Shown here one piece after another: positions 8,212 through 17,535 of a stretch of DNA of 64,000 bases. A program made the position numbers and the translations under genes. Within the stretch, counting starts at the first letter, position 1, and the number at the start of each line of letters is the position of its first letter. The stretch covers positions 62,001-126,000 of the forward strand of contig NZ_VEED01000011.1 in the NCBI RefSeq assembly GCF_007678255.1, in the 5' to 3' direction. A model generated the notes under the pieces. That model saw only the letters and a list, made by a program, of their open reading frames with translations. It did not search any database and was not told the origin of the DNA. This stretch comes from Bacillus sp. X1(2014). GTDB lineage: Bacteria > Bacillota > Bacilli > Bacillales_B > DSM-18226.

Positions 8212-9240
8212 TTAAGCATGTTCATCATTCCGATTTCCTTGGACATAATCTTTATTGAATAAAAATAATTTTAACAACAGGTACAAAGACGGGAGAAGTA
8301 ATCCCAGTCCTGCAATAAAGGCCACAATCAAGGCAATCGCCATTGATTGATTGGTAAAGCTGTCATACAGGGTGAGATACGGATACAGTAAATACGGATA
8401 ATGGGATGCGCCGTAGGCTAGAAAGGCAAGGGCAAATTGCCCGACTAGCAACCAAAATGCAAGGCCATAGGAACGACGCTTCCAAATGAAATACACGGTT
8501 CCCGCAAAGAATACGACCGACAACCCGAACAACCACCAGAGATCGAGTAAACGCTGATAATGTTCTGGATTATGTGTTCTCATTTCAAAAATAATTCCTG
8601 CAGCGGTGATAATTGCTGGTCCGGCCCAGCTAAGCGCATATTTCCGCAATAGGTTCGTTGCTGCCTCATCCTTAGCATGATGGGCATACCAAGTCAAAAA
8701 TACTGCGGATATATATAACACCGCTGTCAGACTAAGGACCACAATGCTCCATGATAATGGGCTCGTAAACAATGCCCAATAATCAAGGACCGGTGCCGAG
8801 TTTTCAATTTTCACGAAGCCGCCTTCCGAAATGGACAAGACACTCGACAACGACGCAGGAATGAATAATCCCGTTAACCCGTACAAAATGGTGTACCGCT
8901 TATGTTTAAGACCTCCGTATGTGGTAAATGCATAATATGCCCCTCGAATCGCCAGTAGAATAAGCGCGATACTTGCCGGTACAAGAAGCGTGGTCCCAAA
9001 GTAATAGGCTGTTTTTGGAAAAAAACCAACCATGCCGACGAAGAAAAACACTAAAAACACATTGGTAACTTCCCAGACAGGCGATAAATAGCGTTGAATG
9101 ATCTTCGTCAAAATATGCTGTTTTCCAGTTAAGGTACTAAATGCGTTAAAAAATCCTGCCCCAAAGTCAATTGATGCAATGATAATATATCCAAACAGAA
9201 ACAGACCCAGAGCTGATATACCGATGATTTCAAGTGTCAT
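8212..9240 (-). CDS. cydB: Cytochrome bd ubiquinol/menaquinol oxidase subunit II
   Basis: A 342-residue membrane protein with about nine hydrophobic segments, the non-catalytic partner of CydA in the high-oxygen-affinity terminal oxidase. The N-terminus contains the family signature IIIASIDFGAGFFNAF. Its ATG overlaps the cydA stop by 1 nt (TAATG), so expression is coupled. Together with cydA upstream and cydS downstream it forms a three-gene oxidase operon. Confidence 0.92.
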   Translation of the reverse strand: MTLEIIGISALGLFLFGYIIIASIDFGAGFFNAFSTLTGKQHILTKIIQRYLSPVWEVTNVFLVFFFVGMVGFFPKTAYYFGTTLLVPASIALILLAIRGAYYAFTTYGGLKHKRYTILYGLTGLFIPASLSSVLSISEGGFVKIENSAPVLDYWALFTSPLSWSIVVLSLTAVLYISAVFLTWYAHHAKDEAATNLLRKYALSWAGPAIITAAGIIFEMRTHNPEHYQRLLDLWWLFGLSVVFFAGTVYFIWKRRSYGLAFWLLVGQFALAFLAYGASHYPYLLYPYLTLYDSFTNQSMAIALIVAFIAGLGLLLPSLYLLLKLFLFNKDYVQGNRNDEHA

Positions 9241-10583
9241 TACGCATCACCTGCTTTCTCGGATGCTCTGTCGGCCAATTCCTGTTCGACCGTATTCTTC
9301 CGGAACATCCGCCACAGGACAACCACACTGCCTACTCCAAGAACAAGATAAAGCCCAGCAAATAACACCAGCATCAGATCGACTTGATTACTTGTAGTTG
9401 CAGCATTTTCTGTCCGTAATATTCCCCGTAAAACCCACGGCTGGCGGCCGACCTCATCCAGCCACCATCCTGCTTCAATCGCAAGGATAGAAAGAGGACC
9501 ACCCAGTACAATCAGCCAGCGAAACCACCGGGATAAAACAAATCGCCATTGACGCCATACACCTATGACATACAAGAATGATAGCAGGGTCATCCACATA
9601 CCGATGGTTACCATCGTATCAAATAAATAATGAATATAGAGCGGCGGCACTTCATCCTTCGGAAAATCATCAAGCCCAACTACTTCTGCACTTGGAACTT
9701 CATGGGCCAAGATGCTGAGTGCAAAGGGAATTTTCAGCGCATATTTTACTTCCCCATCATCAAGAACACCATAAAGAATGAGCGGCACACCTTTTCCCGT
9801 TTCAAAATGCCACTCAGCCGCAGCTAGTTTTTCCGGCTGGTATTCGGCTAAATACTTTCCGGAGAAATCTCCTAAGAGAGCGGTGGCTACTGAAAAGACG
9901 AATCCAAGTTTCATGGTTAAAAATAACGCCTTTTTATGGTACGTAGAGTTAGAACCTCTCAGTAACCGGAAGGCACCAATCGCAGCAAGGACAAAGGCGG
10001 ATGTCATATATGCGGTGACAACCACATGGGCAACTTTTGTTGGCATAGCCGGGTTAAACATTGCCAGAATCGGACTCACATCTACGAGTTGTCCATTCAC
10101 TACATCAAAGCCCCGCGGCGCATTCATGAACGCATTAACAATCGTAATAAATACAGCTGAAAATGAGGCACCTAATGCCACCGGGATGAGCAGGAGCAAA
10201 TGTTTTTTCTGATTTTCAAACCGATCCCATGTGTATATGTATATACCTAAAAAAATGGCTTCAAAAAAGAAAGCAAAGGTCTCCATAAATAACGGCAGGG
10301 CGATCACATTACCTGCTAGCTGCATAAAGTTAGGCCAAAGGAGTGAAAGCTGCAACCCGATTGCAGTCCCAGTTACAACACCAACAGCTACGGTAATCAC
10401 AAATCCCCTTGTCCATCTTCGCGCTAATAAAATATAGTGTTCATCCTGCTTCTTGATCCCGACCCATTGAGCAATCATAATCAGCAGCGGAATCCCGACG
10501 CCGATGGTTGCGTATATAATGTGAAAGGACAGGGTTAATTCTGTCAGCACTCGGCTAAAAAATACGGCCTCTTCATTTCCCAT
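9240..10583 (-). CDS. cydA: Cytochrome bd oxidase subunit I
   Basis: A 447-residue quinol oxidase subunit carrying hemes b558, b595 and d, reducing O2 to water at the cytoplasmic membrane. Visible ligands include H21 (LSFHIIYATIGVG), H186 (KVAHVVVTAYM) and E101/E108 in FMETFAFFFEAIFLG, with the conserved GRQPW further on. The Q-loop is short, as in the Geobacillus and other Gram-positive CydA proteins. The ribosome site GGAGGGTGG precedes the ATG. A possible 33-codon frame ends right in that ribosome site (10600-10701). Confidence 0.95.
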   Translation of the reverse strand: MGNEEAVFFSRVLTELTLSFHIIYATIGVGIPLLIMIAQWVGIKKQDEHYILLARRWTRGFVITVAVGVVTGTAIGLQLSLLWPNFMQLAGNVIALPLFMETFAFFFEAIFLGIYIYTWDRFENQKKHLLLLIPVALGASFSAVFITIVNAFMNAPRGFDVVNGQLVDVSPILAMFNPAMPTKVAHVVVTAYMTSAFVLAAIGAFRLLRGSNSTYHKKALFLTMKLGFVFSVATALLGDFSGKYLAEYQPEKLAAAEWHFETGKGVPLILYGVLDDGEVKYALKIPFALSILAHEVPSAEVVGLDDFPKDEVPPLYIHYLFDTMVTIGMWMTLLSFLYVIGVWRQWRFVLSRWFRWLIVLGGPLSILAIEAGWWLDEVGRQPWVLRGILRTENAATTSNQVDLMLVLFAGLYLVLGVGSVVVLWRMFRKNTVEQELADRASEKAGDA

Positions 10584-10599
10584 TCACTTACCACCCTCC

Positions 10600-10701
10600 T
10601 TATCCTGAAAACAGCCGTCCAATGATCGATAGTCCCATAATAGAGGCCACAATAAAGGCCAGCCAAATAAGCTTCCGCTCTTGTTTTTTATAAATAAAAA
10701 T
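10600..10701 (-). other. Possible 33-codon single-span leader frame before cydA, no ATG/GTG/TTG start
   Basis: The minus strand holds an open frame ending in TAA at 10600-10602, overlapping the cydA ribosome site. It reads FIYKKQERKLIWLAFIVAS then IMGLSIIGRLFSG: basic residues followed by one hydrophobic span. No ordinary start codon lies upstream before an in-frame stop; the best candidate is ATT at 10699-10701 after a G-rich stretch. It could be a microprotein with a rare AUU start, a remnant, or chance. Confidence 0.3.
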
Positions 10702-10817
10702 CCCCCCTGCCGTCCTCCTAAAAAATGAATTCTCTTCTTACATACCTTTCCCAAAATTATCACGGAATATATTGAACACTTTTGGAAAGTATCCTCAATA
10801 AATAGAGGCTATGGAGT

Positions 10818-11657
10818 TCAGTCCACAACCCCCGCTACAGCCCCGCTTTTTGCTTTTTTTCCAAGACTAACAGTCAGGATTACTCCAAATTTATGCATTC
10901 CGAGCATAAGAATTCCCGCAAACATTTGATCAAGTCTTGTATTAAATGAAGAAGGTAGAATATCAAGAGAGCTTAATTGGCTAAGTTGGGAAGGTGAGAT
11001 ACAGAGATTTGCGGTGAGTTGAGTAAGAAGAGGATTATTCATTCCACCTATGAAGGCAGTGATAATAAATAGCAAACAGGCAGGCATAATGACTAGACCG
11101 CTAAGAAATAGATAACGTTTTTTCTGTTCTTGTGATTGATCCTTCTTCGGGTCAGGGACGGTTATCGGCTGCCACATCCGAAAAGATAGGAGCAGCAGTA
11201 CAAATAGATATCCATTGTGAACAAAGGCGGTTTGGGCTAGCGATGTTAACACGATTGGAAAATGGTACATTAAGAACATGGCCCCAAACGCATATAAGGC
11301 GCCTTTCGGGGGTAAGGCGTACTTGCTGACTCGTTTTGTTAGGGAATGTTCTCGAATGGACTGGATTAAAGCATCTGGGATACCTAATACAAATAAGGGG
11401 GAGATAATAAAATATAAAATACTCATTTGAAGCATGTGCAAGCTAAACGACAGATGACTAATTGTTTCAAATGGACTGCCAAAGGTTAAGTACATGATGC
11501 CTAAACTGAGGAAATATAGCAGGGGCTGCTTTTGATAAAATTTGATATTTGTATAAGACGCTACTACATATACATATATGGCGGCTAGGCAAATTAGGCA
11601 GGCTAATAATGGCATATTCCACAACAATTGACCTTCCAGCCACATCGCATAGAACAT
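10818..11657 (-). CDS. ctaG: Cytochrome c oxidase assembly factor, caa3-type CtaG family
   Basis: A 279-residue multi-span membrane protein of the caa3_CtaG family, needed for CuA/caa3 oxidase biogenesis in Bacillus. It has seven or so hydrophobic helices, a histidine pattern (ISHLSFSLHMLQM, later MYHFPIV and MLGMHKFG) and a cytosolic KKDQSQEQKKR loop. The ATG at 11655-11657 is preferred over an upstream GTG because GGGAGGGG lies just before it. It is normally near the cta operon; here it lies next to the bd oxidase genes. Confidence 0.85.
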   Translation of the reverse strand: MFYAMWLEGQLLWNMPLLACLICLAAIYVYVVASYTNIKFYQKQPLLYFLSLGIMYLTFGSPFETISHLSFSLHMLQMSILYFIISPLFVLGIPDALIQSIREHSLTKRVSKYALPPKGALYAFGAMFLMYHFPIVLTSLAQTAFVHNGYLFVLLLLSFRMWQPITVPDPKKDQSQEQKKRYLFLSGLVIMPACLLFIITAFIGGMNNPLLTQLTANLCISPSQLSQLSSLDILPSSFNTRLDQMFAGILMLGMHKFGVILTVSLGKKAKSGAVAGVVD

Positions 11658-11730
11658 GAAATCCCCTCCCCACACTATTTAAAGCGAACAGATAACTTTA
11701 GATTTTATGATTTTTTTACTGATTTATGAC

Positions 11731-11757
11731 AAAAAGAAGAACCATGTGGCTCTTCCT
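11731..11757 (-). terminator. Terminator after the bcrC-type gene
   Basis: On the minus strand GAAGAGCC pairs with GGTTCTTC around ACAT and is followed by TTTTT. It begins 3 nt after the end of the frameshifted phosphatase reading frame. Confidence 0.75.
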
Positions 11758-11759
11758 TT

Positions 11760-12361
11760 CTATCGTTTTCTTGCAAGGTTTGTCTTTTTTAAAAGATTAC
11801 TTTCAATTTTCTCATAGAACTCAATTAACCAAATGATACCCTTGTTTAATTCCTTAAATCGAATTAATAAGAAATGGATGGCAAATGCCACGCCTGCACC
11901 TATCAACATTCCTGCTACCACATCTAAAGGTAATATACTCCTGTCCAAACGCGGGACAAAGCAATTCCTGCAGCTAAAACTAACCACATCCAGCCGTCAC
12001 GTTTTTTCCAAATCCAAATCGCAGTTGCAATCACGAAGGCTGCTGTCGCGTGGTCACTCGGAAATGAGGCATTTTTCACATGAGGAATTAGCCAGTTTAC
12101 ATGATGGGTGACAAAAGGACGATTACGATAGAAGAAGTGACCAATCTCTCCATTTATACTAAGTGCAACACAAGCGGCCAAAATTGCTTCAACGACCATT
12201 TTCCGATTTTGTGATTTATGATAAAACCAATAAAAAATGATTCCTGCGAAAAATAAATACTCTGCTTTTTCTGCTAAAAATATCATCAATGGATTTAAAA
12301 ATCGTTCACTAATTGCAAGGTGATTGATGATCTGAAAGATTCCATAGTCTAAATTAGACAA
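11760..12361 (-). pseudogene. bcrC: BcrC-like undecaprenyl-pyrophosphate phosphatase (PAP2) with a single-base frameshift
   Basis: Two overlapping frames together make a full-length PAP2 phosphatase of about 200 residues like B. subtilis BcrC, which recycles the C55 lipid carrier and gives bacitracin resistance. The first frame (12361 to 11924) holds motif RNRPFV and PSDHAT and runs to SRVWTGVYYL then stop. The second resumes with PLDVVAGMLIGAG and a normal C-terminus. The family reads GVYYPLDV or HYPVDV here, so one C is missing from a CC run near 11928-11930. The last catalytic-domain helix is therefore lost unless this is a sequencing error or is bypassed. It shares an operon with the glycosyltransferase 37 nt upstream. 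Confidence 0.85.
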
Positions 12362-12398
12362 TTTAACTTAACCCCCTGATTCAAGTTTTCCAACAATC

Positions 12399-13568
12399 TT
12401 ATATTCGTACCGGCGAAGAATAATTAACGAATCCCAACTGCCTGACACTCTTCTTTTGGTCAAGGATGTTTCCGAACAACTCCACGATATTTTCTGGCTT
12501 GTCTAGCTTTATTTCCTGCAGGTAAGAATCGATCGCATGCTCCCAGTAATTCATTCTATTCTTATCGGTTAATACATTTAGCAACTGATTTTCTATTGAA
12601 GCTTGATGGTCAAGCTCAAATACGAGCTTTTTACGTTTTAAATATTGGAGATTTATTTCCTCTTGTCCTGGAAGTGCGGAATGAACAAAGATCGGCAGTC
12701 TTTTTCGGATGGCTTCACTTATCGTGACCCCACCTGGTTTTGAGACAATCGCATCAACTTCTTCATAAAGTAAATTCATTTCTGATCTGGAAGAAAGATA
12801 GGTTAATGGTTTGATATGATCTAAATCCCACGAAAGGATTTCATCATAAAGCTTCTTGTTCTTCCCACACAGAACCAAGAAATCTAAGTTTGAGGAGCAT
12901 TTTAACTCCTCAGCTAGCTTTAATAGCCCGCCTAAACCACAATTCCCGCCAGATAATAAGATTTTGGGACGACCCTCCTTGTGTTGTTTCCGCTTAACGG
13001 TTTTTGAAATTTCTTCATGGACAGGAATACCTGTGACAATCATCTGTTGGTCTGGGATTTGATATTTTGTGCTGAGTTTTTCTTTGATCTCTTGACTAGG
13101 GAGGAAATGGAGGTCGATTCCCTCTTTTCCCCAAACACTATTAATAAAGAAATCGGTATAGACATTAATAATCGGTATGTCACATTTCCCATTCATTTTT
13201 AACTTACTGAGTAGAAACGAAGGGAAGCCATGCGTACAAACAAGTAAATCTGGTTTTTCCTCTGCTAGTAATTGCTCCATTTTCTTCAAAAAGAGCGGTT
13301 GATACCATTTAAAGGACTGTTTTTTTGTTGAAGGTACGTAAAAAAAGCTCTTGTAGGCGAGATTATAGGTGTCTGGCGCGTATCGAATCCAATTAAGATA
13401 GCCCTTTGTAATCACTTTTTCTAACGATTTATTCGTATAACTTAATAAGTCTATTTTTTTCAAAGTAAGGTCGTCTGAATGATTTTTTAAAAGGTCCATT
13501 AATGCCTCAGCAACCTGATGATGGCCCGACTGCATTTGTAAGAGTGGTAAAAACAAAATCTTCTTCAC
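12399..13568 (-). CDS. Glycosyltransferase, MGDG synthase/UgtP-like family
   Basis: A 389-residue GT28-type enzyme related to processive diacylglycerol glucosyltransferases such as UgtP. The N-terminal MGDG_synth part has the hallmark SGHHQVAEAL near residue 14. The C-terminal part has LLSGGNCGLGG and then the nucleotide-sugar site VDAIVSKPGGVTISEA near residue 270. It should glycosylate a membrane lipid using UDP-sugar at the inner membrane face. GTG start. It is co-directional with the bcrC-type phosphatase 37 nt downstream. The lipid acceptor cannot be specified from sequence. Confidence 0.8.
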   Translation of the reverse strand: MKKILFLPLLQMQSGHHQVAEALMDLLKNHSDDLTLKKIDLLSYTNKSLEKVITKGYLNWIRYAPDTYNLAYKSFFYVPSTKKQSFKWYQPLFLKKMEQLLAEEKPDLLVCTHGFPSFLLSKLKMNGKCDIPIINVYTDFFINSVWGKEGIDLHFLPSQEIKEKLSTKYQIPDQQMIVTGIPVHEEISKTVKRKQHKEGRPKILLSGGNCGLGGLLKLAEELKCSSNLDFLVLCGKNKKLYDEILSWDLDHIKPLTYLSSRSEMNLLYEEVDAIVSKPGGVTISEAIRKRLPIFVHSALPGQEEINLQYLKRKKLVFELDHQASIENQLLNVLTDKNRMNYWEHAIDSYLQEIKLDKPENIVELFGNILDQKKSVRQLGFVNYSSPVRI

Positions 13569-13740
13569 TTATTCCATCTCCTGTTCTACTAGAAATCGAT
13601 CCATGAAAAATAATGATTTCTAAACTACCCTTTCAATGTATCACTCATTTCTAGAAAAACTGGTTTTTTAATGGATTTTTAATCTTCCCTTCAGCTTTTT
13701 TTTAGTTTGGCTGTTAAATCAGGCTGTGTTAAAGGTTAAG

Positions 13741-13908
13741 GTTTATTTCGGCACTCTGGTGACCTTCGTTCCAGGCACGAAGACTCCTGCGGGAGTACGG
13801 GGCAGGGGGAGACCCCGCAGGAGCAAAGCGACGAGGAGGCTCCCCGGCACGCCCGCGGAAAGCGAAGTGCCTGGAACGGAAATCAACAGACAAGTTTAAC
13901 ACAGCCAA
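13741..13908. repeat. GC-rich imperfect-palindrome intergenic repeat of a Bacillaceae type
   Basis: A roughly 165-bp block, GC-richer than its surroundings, with complementary ends (CGTTCCAGGCAC...GTGCCTGGAACG) and internal arms (GACTCCTGCGGGAG; GAGACCCCGCAGGAG; GAGGAGGCTCCCC; CGCCCGCGGAAAGCG). I recognise this block as a type repeated in intergenic regions of many Bacillus genomes. It has no credible ORF and could fold into a long branched hairpin. It fills most of the 368-bp gap between the glycosyltransferase and the DedA gene. Confidence 0.75.
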
Positions 13909-13913
13909 ATATT

Positions 13914-13948
13914 AAAAAACCCGAAAAGATGTCTTTTCAGGTTTTTTT
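13914..13948 (-). terminator. Terminator of the regulator-kinase-deacetylase-DedA operon
   Basis: On the minus strand ACCTGAAAAG pairs with CTTTTCGGGT around ACAT and is followed by six T residues. The DedA stop codon lies in the ascending arm. Confidence 0.8.
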
Positions 13949-14554
13949 AGTGTGCCTATTTAGGTAATTCCTTCTTTTCCCTTTTAAATACTTAAAGATA
14001 ATATAAAGCGAAAAAAGAAGGAAAAATGCAACTCCTACATATGGAACATAGTCTGGATTTATATGGAATACTTTCCCTGCAAAATAGCCTCCTACAATAA
14101 AAGGAATGGTCCAGAGGAAAGTGCCTATCATGGAAAAAACCAAAAACCTCCGAAATGGAATGTTGTTAATCCCGGCAAAATATGGACTTATTTGCCTGAT
14201 ACCTGGCAGATAAAAACCTAACAGGATTGTTTTACGAACATTTTTCGTATATTTACCACTTACCTTTTCCCAACGTTCATCGGTAATCCCTACATACTTG
14301 CCGTATTTTTTTATAAATGGAGACCCTACAAATTTTCCGGCTGAATAGGCAGTCAGCATCCCAATAAACGCACCAAGAATGGAACACAGCATCGCTAGGC
14401 CCAATGAGAGCTGATGATGAAAACTCAGCACTCCGATTAAAAAGAGCAGCGATTCTTCCGGAGCAGGAATACCAACAATCCCAAAAAATAAAAAAAGAAA
14501 AATGACAAAGTAACCATATATATTAATATAATTTAGTATTGTCTCTACATTCAT
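13937..14554 (-). CDS. DedA family membrane protein
   Basis: A 205-residue DedA/SNARE-associated family protein. Members move undecaprenyl phosphate or other lipids across the membrane. Visible are the GIPAPEESLLFLIG re-entrant motif near residue 28 and the second conserved block GFYLPGIRQISPYFAGI near residue 113, then hydrophobic helices and a basic tail. It is the last gene of the operon, 8 nt after the deacetylase, and its stop is inside the terminator. Operon mates suggest an envelope stress or modification role; the substrate is not known. Confidence 0.85.
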   Translation of the reverse strand: MNVETILNYINIYGYFVIFLFLFFGIVGIPAPEESLLFLIGVLSFHHQLSLGLAMLCSILGAFIGMLTAYSAGKFVGSPFIKKYGKYVGITDERWEKVSGKYTKNVRKTILLGFYLPGIRQISPYFAGINNIPFRRFLVFSMIGTFLWTIPFIVGGYFAGKVFHINPDYVPYVGVAFFLLFSLYIIFKYLKGKRRNYLNRHTKKT

Positions 14555-14562
14555 AGCAGCCT

Positions 14563-15267
14563 CTAAAAGTTAACTTCTTCTAATGCGATAAATTTTGTTC
14601 CCTTTTTAACGTTTTCCTGTAAGTAAATATCTAAACACTTTAGCATATAATAGGGCGCTTGCTTATCTGCACCCCATGTTTCCCCACAATCATGAAGCAA
14701 CAACACGGAACCCGATTCCGTCGCTTGCAGCAATTGGTTAAGCAGACCGTTTTTGCCTTTCGCTGCTTTCCAATCACCGAAAATATGTGACCACATAATC
14801 ACTTTAAATCGCTTGCTCAAAAATAAGCTAAAAAGATTAAAACTCCCCCACGGTGGTCGATAGAAGGTTACTTTTTCATTTGTGAGTTGATGGATGGCCT
14901 GTTCTGTCATTTCTAGTTGTCTCTTTAAGTGAAAGGGCGTGAGAATCCAGCTTGAAATATGGTTATAATGATGAATGCCAATTGTATGTCCCTCCTGACT
15001 CATCCGCTTGATTATGTCAGGATAGGCTTCCACTTTACTGCCCACAACAAAAAAGGAGGCCTTAACATCATATTTTTTCAAAAGATCAAGCAATTGGGGT
15101 GTGTATTCAGGATTAGGACCATCATCAAACGTTAAGGCAATAGCCGGGTCATGTATCCTTTTAACGATTTCCCGTCCGCTCATACGAATGAGTATGGTGG
15201 GTAATATCGCATAGATAAGAAACAAAATGAATAAAAGTATGAAACTCAGAATCATTATATTAATCAC
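14563..15267 (-). CDS. Polysaccharide deacetylase (NodB homology domain), membrane-anchored
   Basis: A 234-residue CE4-type deacetylase with one N-terminal membrane helix (residues 3-25). The NodB domain has motif 1 TFDDGPNP (about residues 46-53), motif 2 as HHYNHISSW instead of the usual H-S/T-x-x-H spacing, motif 3 RPPWG and a late LLLHDCG. It probably removes acetyl groups from peptidoglycan or another wall glycan outside the membrane. The start overlaps the end of the kinase gene by 4 nt. Confidence 0.85.
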   Translation of the reverse strand: MINIMILSFILLFILFLIYAILPTILIRMSGREIVKRIHDPAIALTFDDGPNPEYTPQLLDLLKKYDVKASFFVVGSKVEAYPDIIKRMSQEGHTIGIHHYNHISSWILTPFHLKRQLEMTEQAIHQLTNEKVTFYRPPWGSFNLFSLFLSKRFKVIMWSHIFGDWKAAKGKNGLLNQLLQATESGSVLLLHDCGETWGADKQAPYYMLKCLDIYLQENVKKGTKFIALEEVNF

Positions 15268-16649
15268 TCAAAAACATTTCCTTTCCATCTTTCCTTGGGT
15301 AGGAACAACTCCACTTCTGTCCCCACTCCCTCCGTACTTTTTACAATGATTTCGCCTTGGTGCTGTTTCATGATATTTTTTGCAATCGACAACCCTAGAC
15401 CGGTCCCGCCTGTCTCCCTACTTCGGGCCTTGTCCACCCGGTAAAAACGTTCAAAAACATTTTCTATTTCACACTCAGGTATGCCGATTCCGTAATCCTT
15501 TACGGTAATGATCGTCCATTGTTCCTTTTCGTTTAAATACACATCAATTTTATCTTTACTGTATTTGATGGCATTATCGATCAAGATAATAATTGCTTGT
15601 TTTAATTTAACTTCATCGGCTACAACAGAGATGTCAGGTTCTTGACAATGGAGGATGATTTCTCTTTTATAGGCACTTTTAAGTTGCTTAAAAATAAGCT
15701 CACACAAGGCTGCTACATTAATTGATTTTGCTTCTAAACGATTTCCTGATTCTGTATCAGCTAAATCCAGAAACCGTTCAGTCATCTTTTGAATTCTTGT
15801 TGCTTCTAAATGAATCGATTCAATCGCATCATGGGCAACCTCTTCATTTTGTAATCCACGTCTAAGAAGGAGGTCTGCATAGCTTTTGATTACCGTGAGC
15901 GGGGTTTTTAATTCATGCGAGGCATCAGAGATAAATTGCCTCTGTTTTTCGAGATTTTCCTCTAATCTGCCAATCATCCGATTAAAGGTTACCGCCAATT
16001 TTTGTAATTCATCCTTTGTCTCATGTTGGATGATGATTTTTTTCGGAATCCCACTTTTTTCAATATCCTCCATGGTGTTAATCATATTAGAAATCGGCCT
16101 CATAATTAGATTGGATAACCATCTGCCGCCCAATAGCGATAATACCGCACCGAGTATCGTACAAAAAGTAAGAATAGAAAGTAATAAGTCTTTTCCAGTT
16201 TCCAATCCTACTAATTTCTCCCCGAACTCCAGTGTTCCAACAACCTGTCCATGTGCATGAATCGGCACCCTGACAATCGCAAATTGTTCTTCTTGATGAT
16301 TCAGTCGAATCGTACGCCTTTGAGTACCCTTTTCGCTGGTGAATTTCGGTTTTATTATAGCAGCCAGTTGCTGATCGTTTGTTACTTGATTAATAATTTT
16401 CGCATCCGGTTGAACGATTCTTATAAAAGATTGATTCGTTAGGTAGGGGGTTAATTTTTCTTTAATAACAGACCGGGAATCTTCCTTGTTTATTTCATTT
16501 ATCAAGTAATCAGCCTTTTGAAACAGTTCACCATCTTCCATATTGACAGTAATCTTCATAAATGAAAAAAAGACCACCGCATTCACAGCAAGTAACACAC
16601 AGATTATCCAAGCCGTTGTAATTAGATTAATTTTTGTGGTAATCTTCAT
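15264..16649 (-). CDS. Two-component sensor histidine kinase
   Basis: A 461-residue membrane kinase: TM1 at about 10-32, an extracellular sensor of about 120 residues, TM2 at about 155-178, HAMP, then HisKA with phospho-acceptor H245 in SDASHELKTPLT and a HATPase_c domain with the N-box (LIDNAIKYS), DYGIGIP and GGTGLGLS. It phosphorylates the response regulator encoded 4 nt upstream. The arrangement resembles B. subtilis YkoH/YkoG. The signal is unknown, but the two downstream genes suggest envelope stress. Confidence 0.92.
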   Translation of the reverse strand: MKITTKINLITTAWIICVLLAVNAVVFFSFMKITVNMEDGELFQKADYLINEINKEDSRSVIKEKLTPYLTNQSFIRIVQPDAKIINQVTNDQQLAAIIKPKFTSEKGTQRRTIRLNHQEEQFAIVRVPIHAHGQVVGTLEFGEKLVGLETGKDLLLSILTFCTILGAVLSLLGGRWLSNLIMRPISNMINTMEDIEKSGIPKKIIIQHETKDELQKLAVTFNRMIGRLEENLEKQRQFISDASHELKTPLTVIKSYADLLLRRGLQNEEVAHDAIESIHLEATRIQKMTERFLDLADTESGNRLEAKSINVAALCELIFKQLKSAYKREIILHCQEPDISVVADEVKLKQAIIILIDNAIKYSKDKIDVYLNEKEQWTIITVKDYGIGIPECEIENVFERFYRVDKARSRETGGTGLGLSIAKNIMKQHQGEIIVKSTEGVGTEVELFLPKERWKGNVFE

Positions 16650-16653
16650 TTCT

Positions 16654-17352
16654 TTAATTCTCCCTTACGGTATAACCGACTCCCCTTACCGTTTGAATAA
16701 TCGTCGGGTCAGAAAAACCTTCTTCAATCTTCTTTCGTAAATGTCTTATAAATACATCAATGACATTTGTTTCCCCTTCATATTCATAGCCCCAAACATG
16801 AAGAAGGATGCTTTCCCGCGTGACAATTCTATTTTTTTGGGATAGCAAATATACGAGTAAATCAAATTCCTTTGGCGTTAACGTGATAGAAGTCTCCCCT
16901 CTTATGACTTCTCTCGTATCAAGATTCACGGTTAAATCCCTTATTTCTAATAAGGAATCATCGGTATGTGAAGCCTTTATTGCAATGGAACTTTGACGAA
17001 GACATGATCGAATTCTTGCTAATAATTCCTCAATCTCAAATGGCTTTGTAATATAATCGTTGGCCCCTTGATCGAGTCCTGCTACCTTATCGATTGTCAT
17101 ATTACGAGCTGTTAATAAAATAACAGGTATTAGGTTATTCTCTTTTCGGATTCTTCTTAACACCTCAATACCATTGATTTCGGGTAACATAACATCTAAT
17201 AAAATTAAATCCAATTTTTCACTTAAGGCTGCCTGCAAACCTGATTTCCCGTCATAAGCCACCATTACTTCATATCCCTCATAGTCGAGTTCAATCTTTA
17301 ATATCTTCGCGATCTGTTTTTCATCCTCAACAACCAAAATTCGCTGTTTCAT
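16654..17352 (-). CDS. OmpR/PhoB-family response regulator
   Basis: A 232-residue regulator with a receiver domain (acidic pair ED near residues 9-10, phospho-acceptor D53 in LILLDVMLPE, K102-type lysine in ITKPFEIEELLARI) and a C-terminal winged helix (LTPKEFDLLVYLL; VDVFIRHLRKKI; VRGVGYTVRE). The ATG at 17350-17352 follows GGAGGGAG and gives the family N-terminus MKQRILVVEDE. It heads an operon with its kinase, a polysaccharide deacetylase and a DedA protein, which are likely its targets. Confidence 0.93.
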   Translation of the reverse strand: MKQRILVVEDEKQIAKILKIELDYEGYEVMVAYDGKSGLQAALSEKLDLILLDVMLPEINGIEVLRRIRKENNLIPVILLTARNMTIDKVAGLDQGANDYITKPFEIEELLARIRSCLRQSSIAIKASHTDDSLLEIRDLTVNLDTREVIRGETSITLTPKEFDLLVYLLSQKNRIVTRESILLHVWGYEYEGETNVIDVFIRHLRKKIEEGFSDPTIIQTVRGVGYTVREN

Positions 17353-17535
17353 CGTTCTCCCTCCTTTTTTAATTATTAGCCTTGGTTGCAATTTGAAATT
17401 TTTATATAACGAACTTTATCTCTTTAGGAACTATCTCATTCAATTTAGCACGTTTTTTGCTTAGTTTTCTTTTTTTCATTGAATTTTAATCTTTCGTTCA
17501 AACGCTAGGCGTGTCATGTTACCACTTTAACGACA

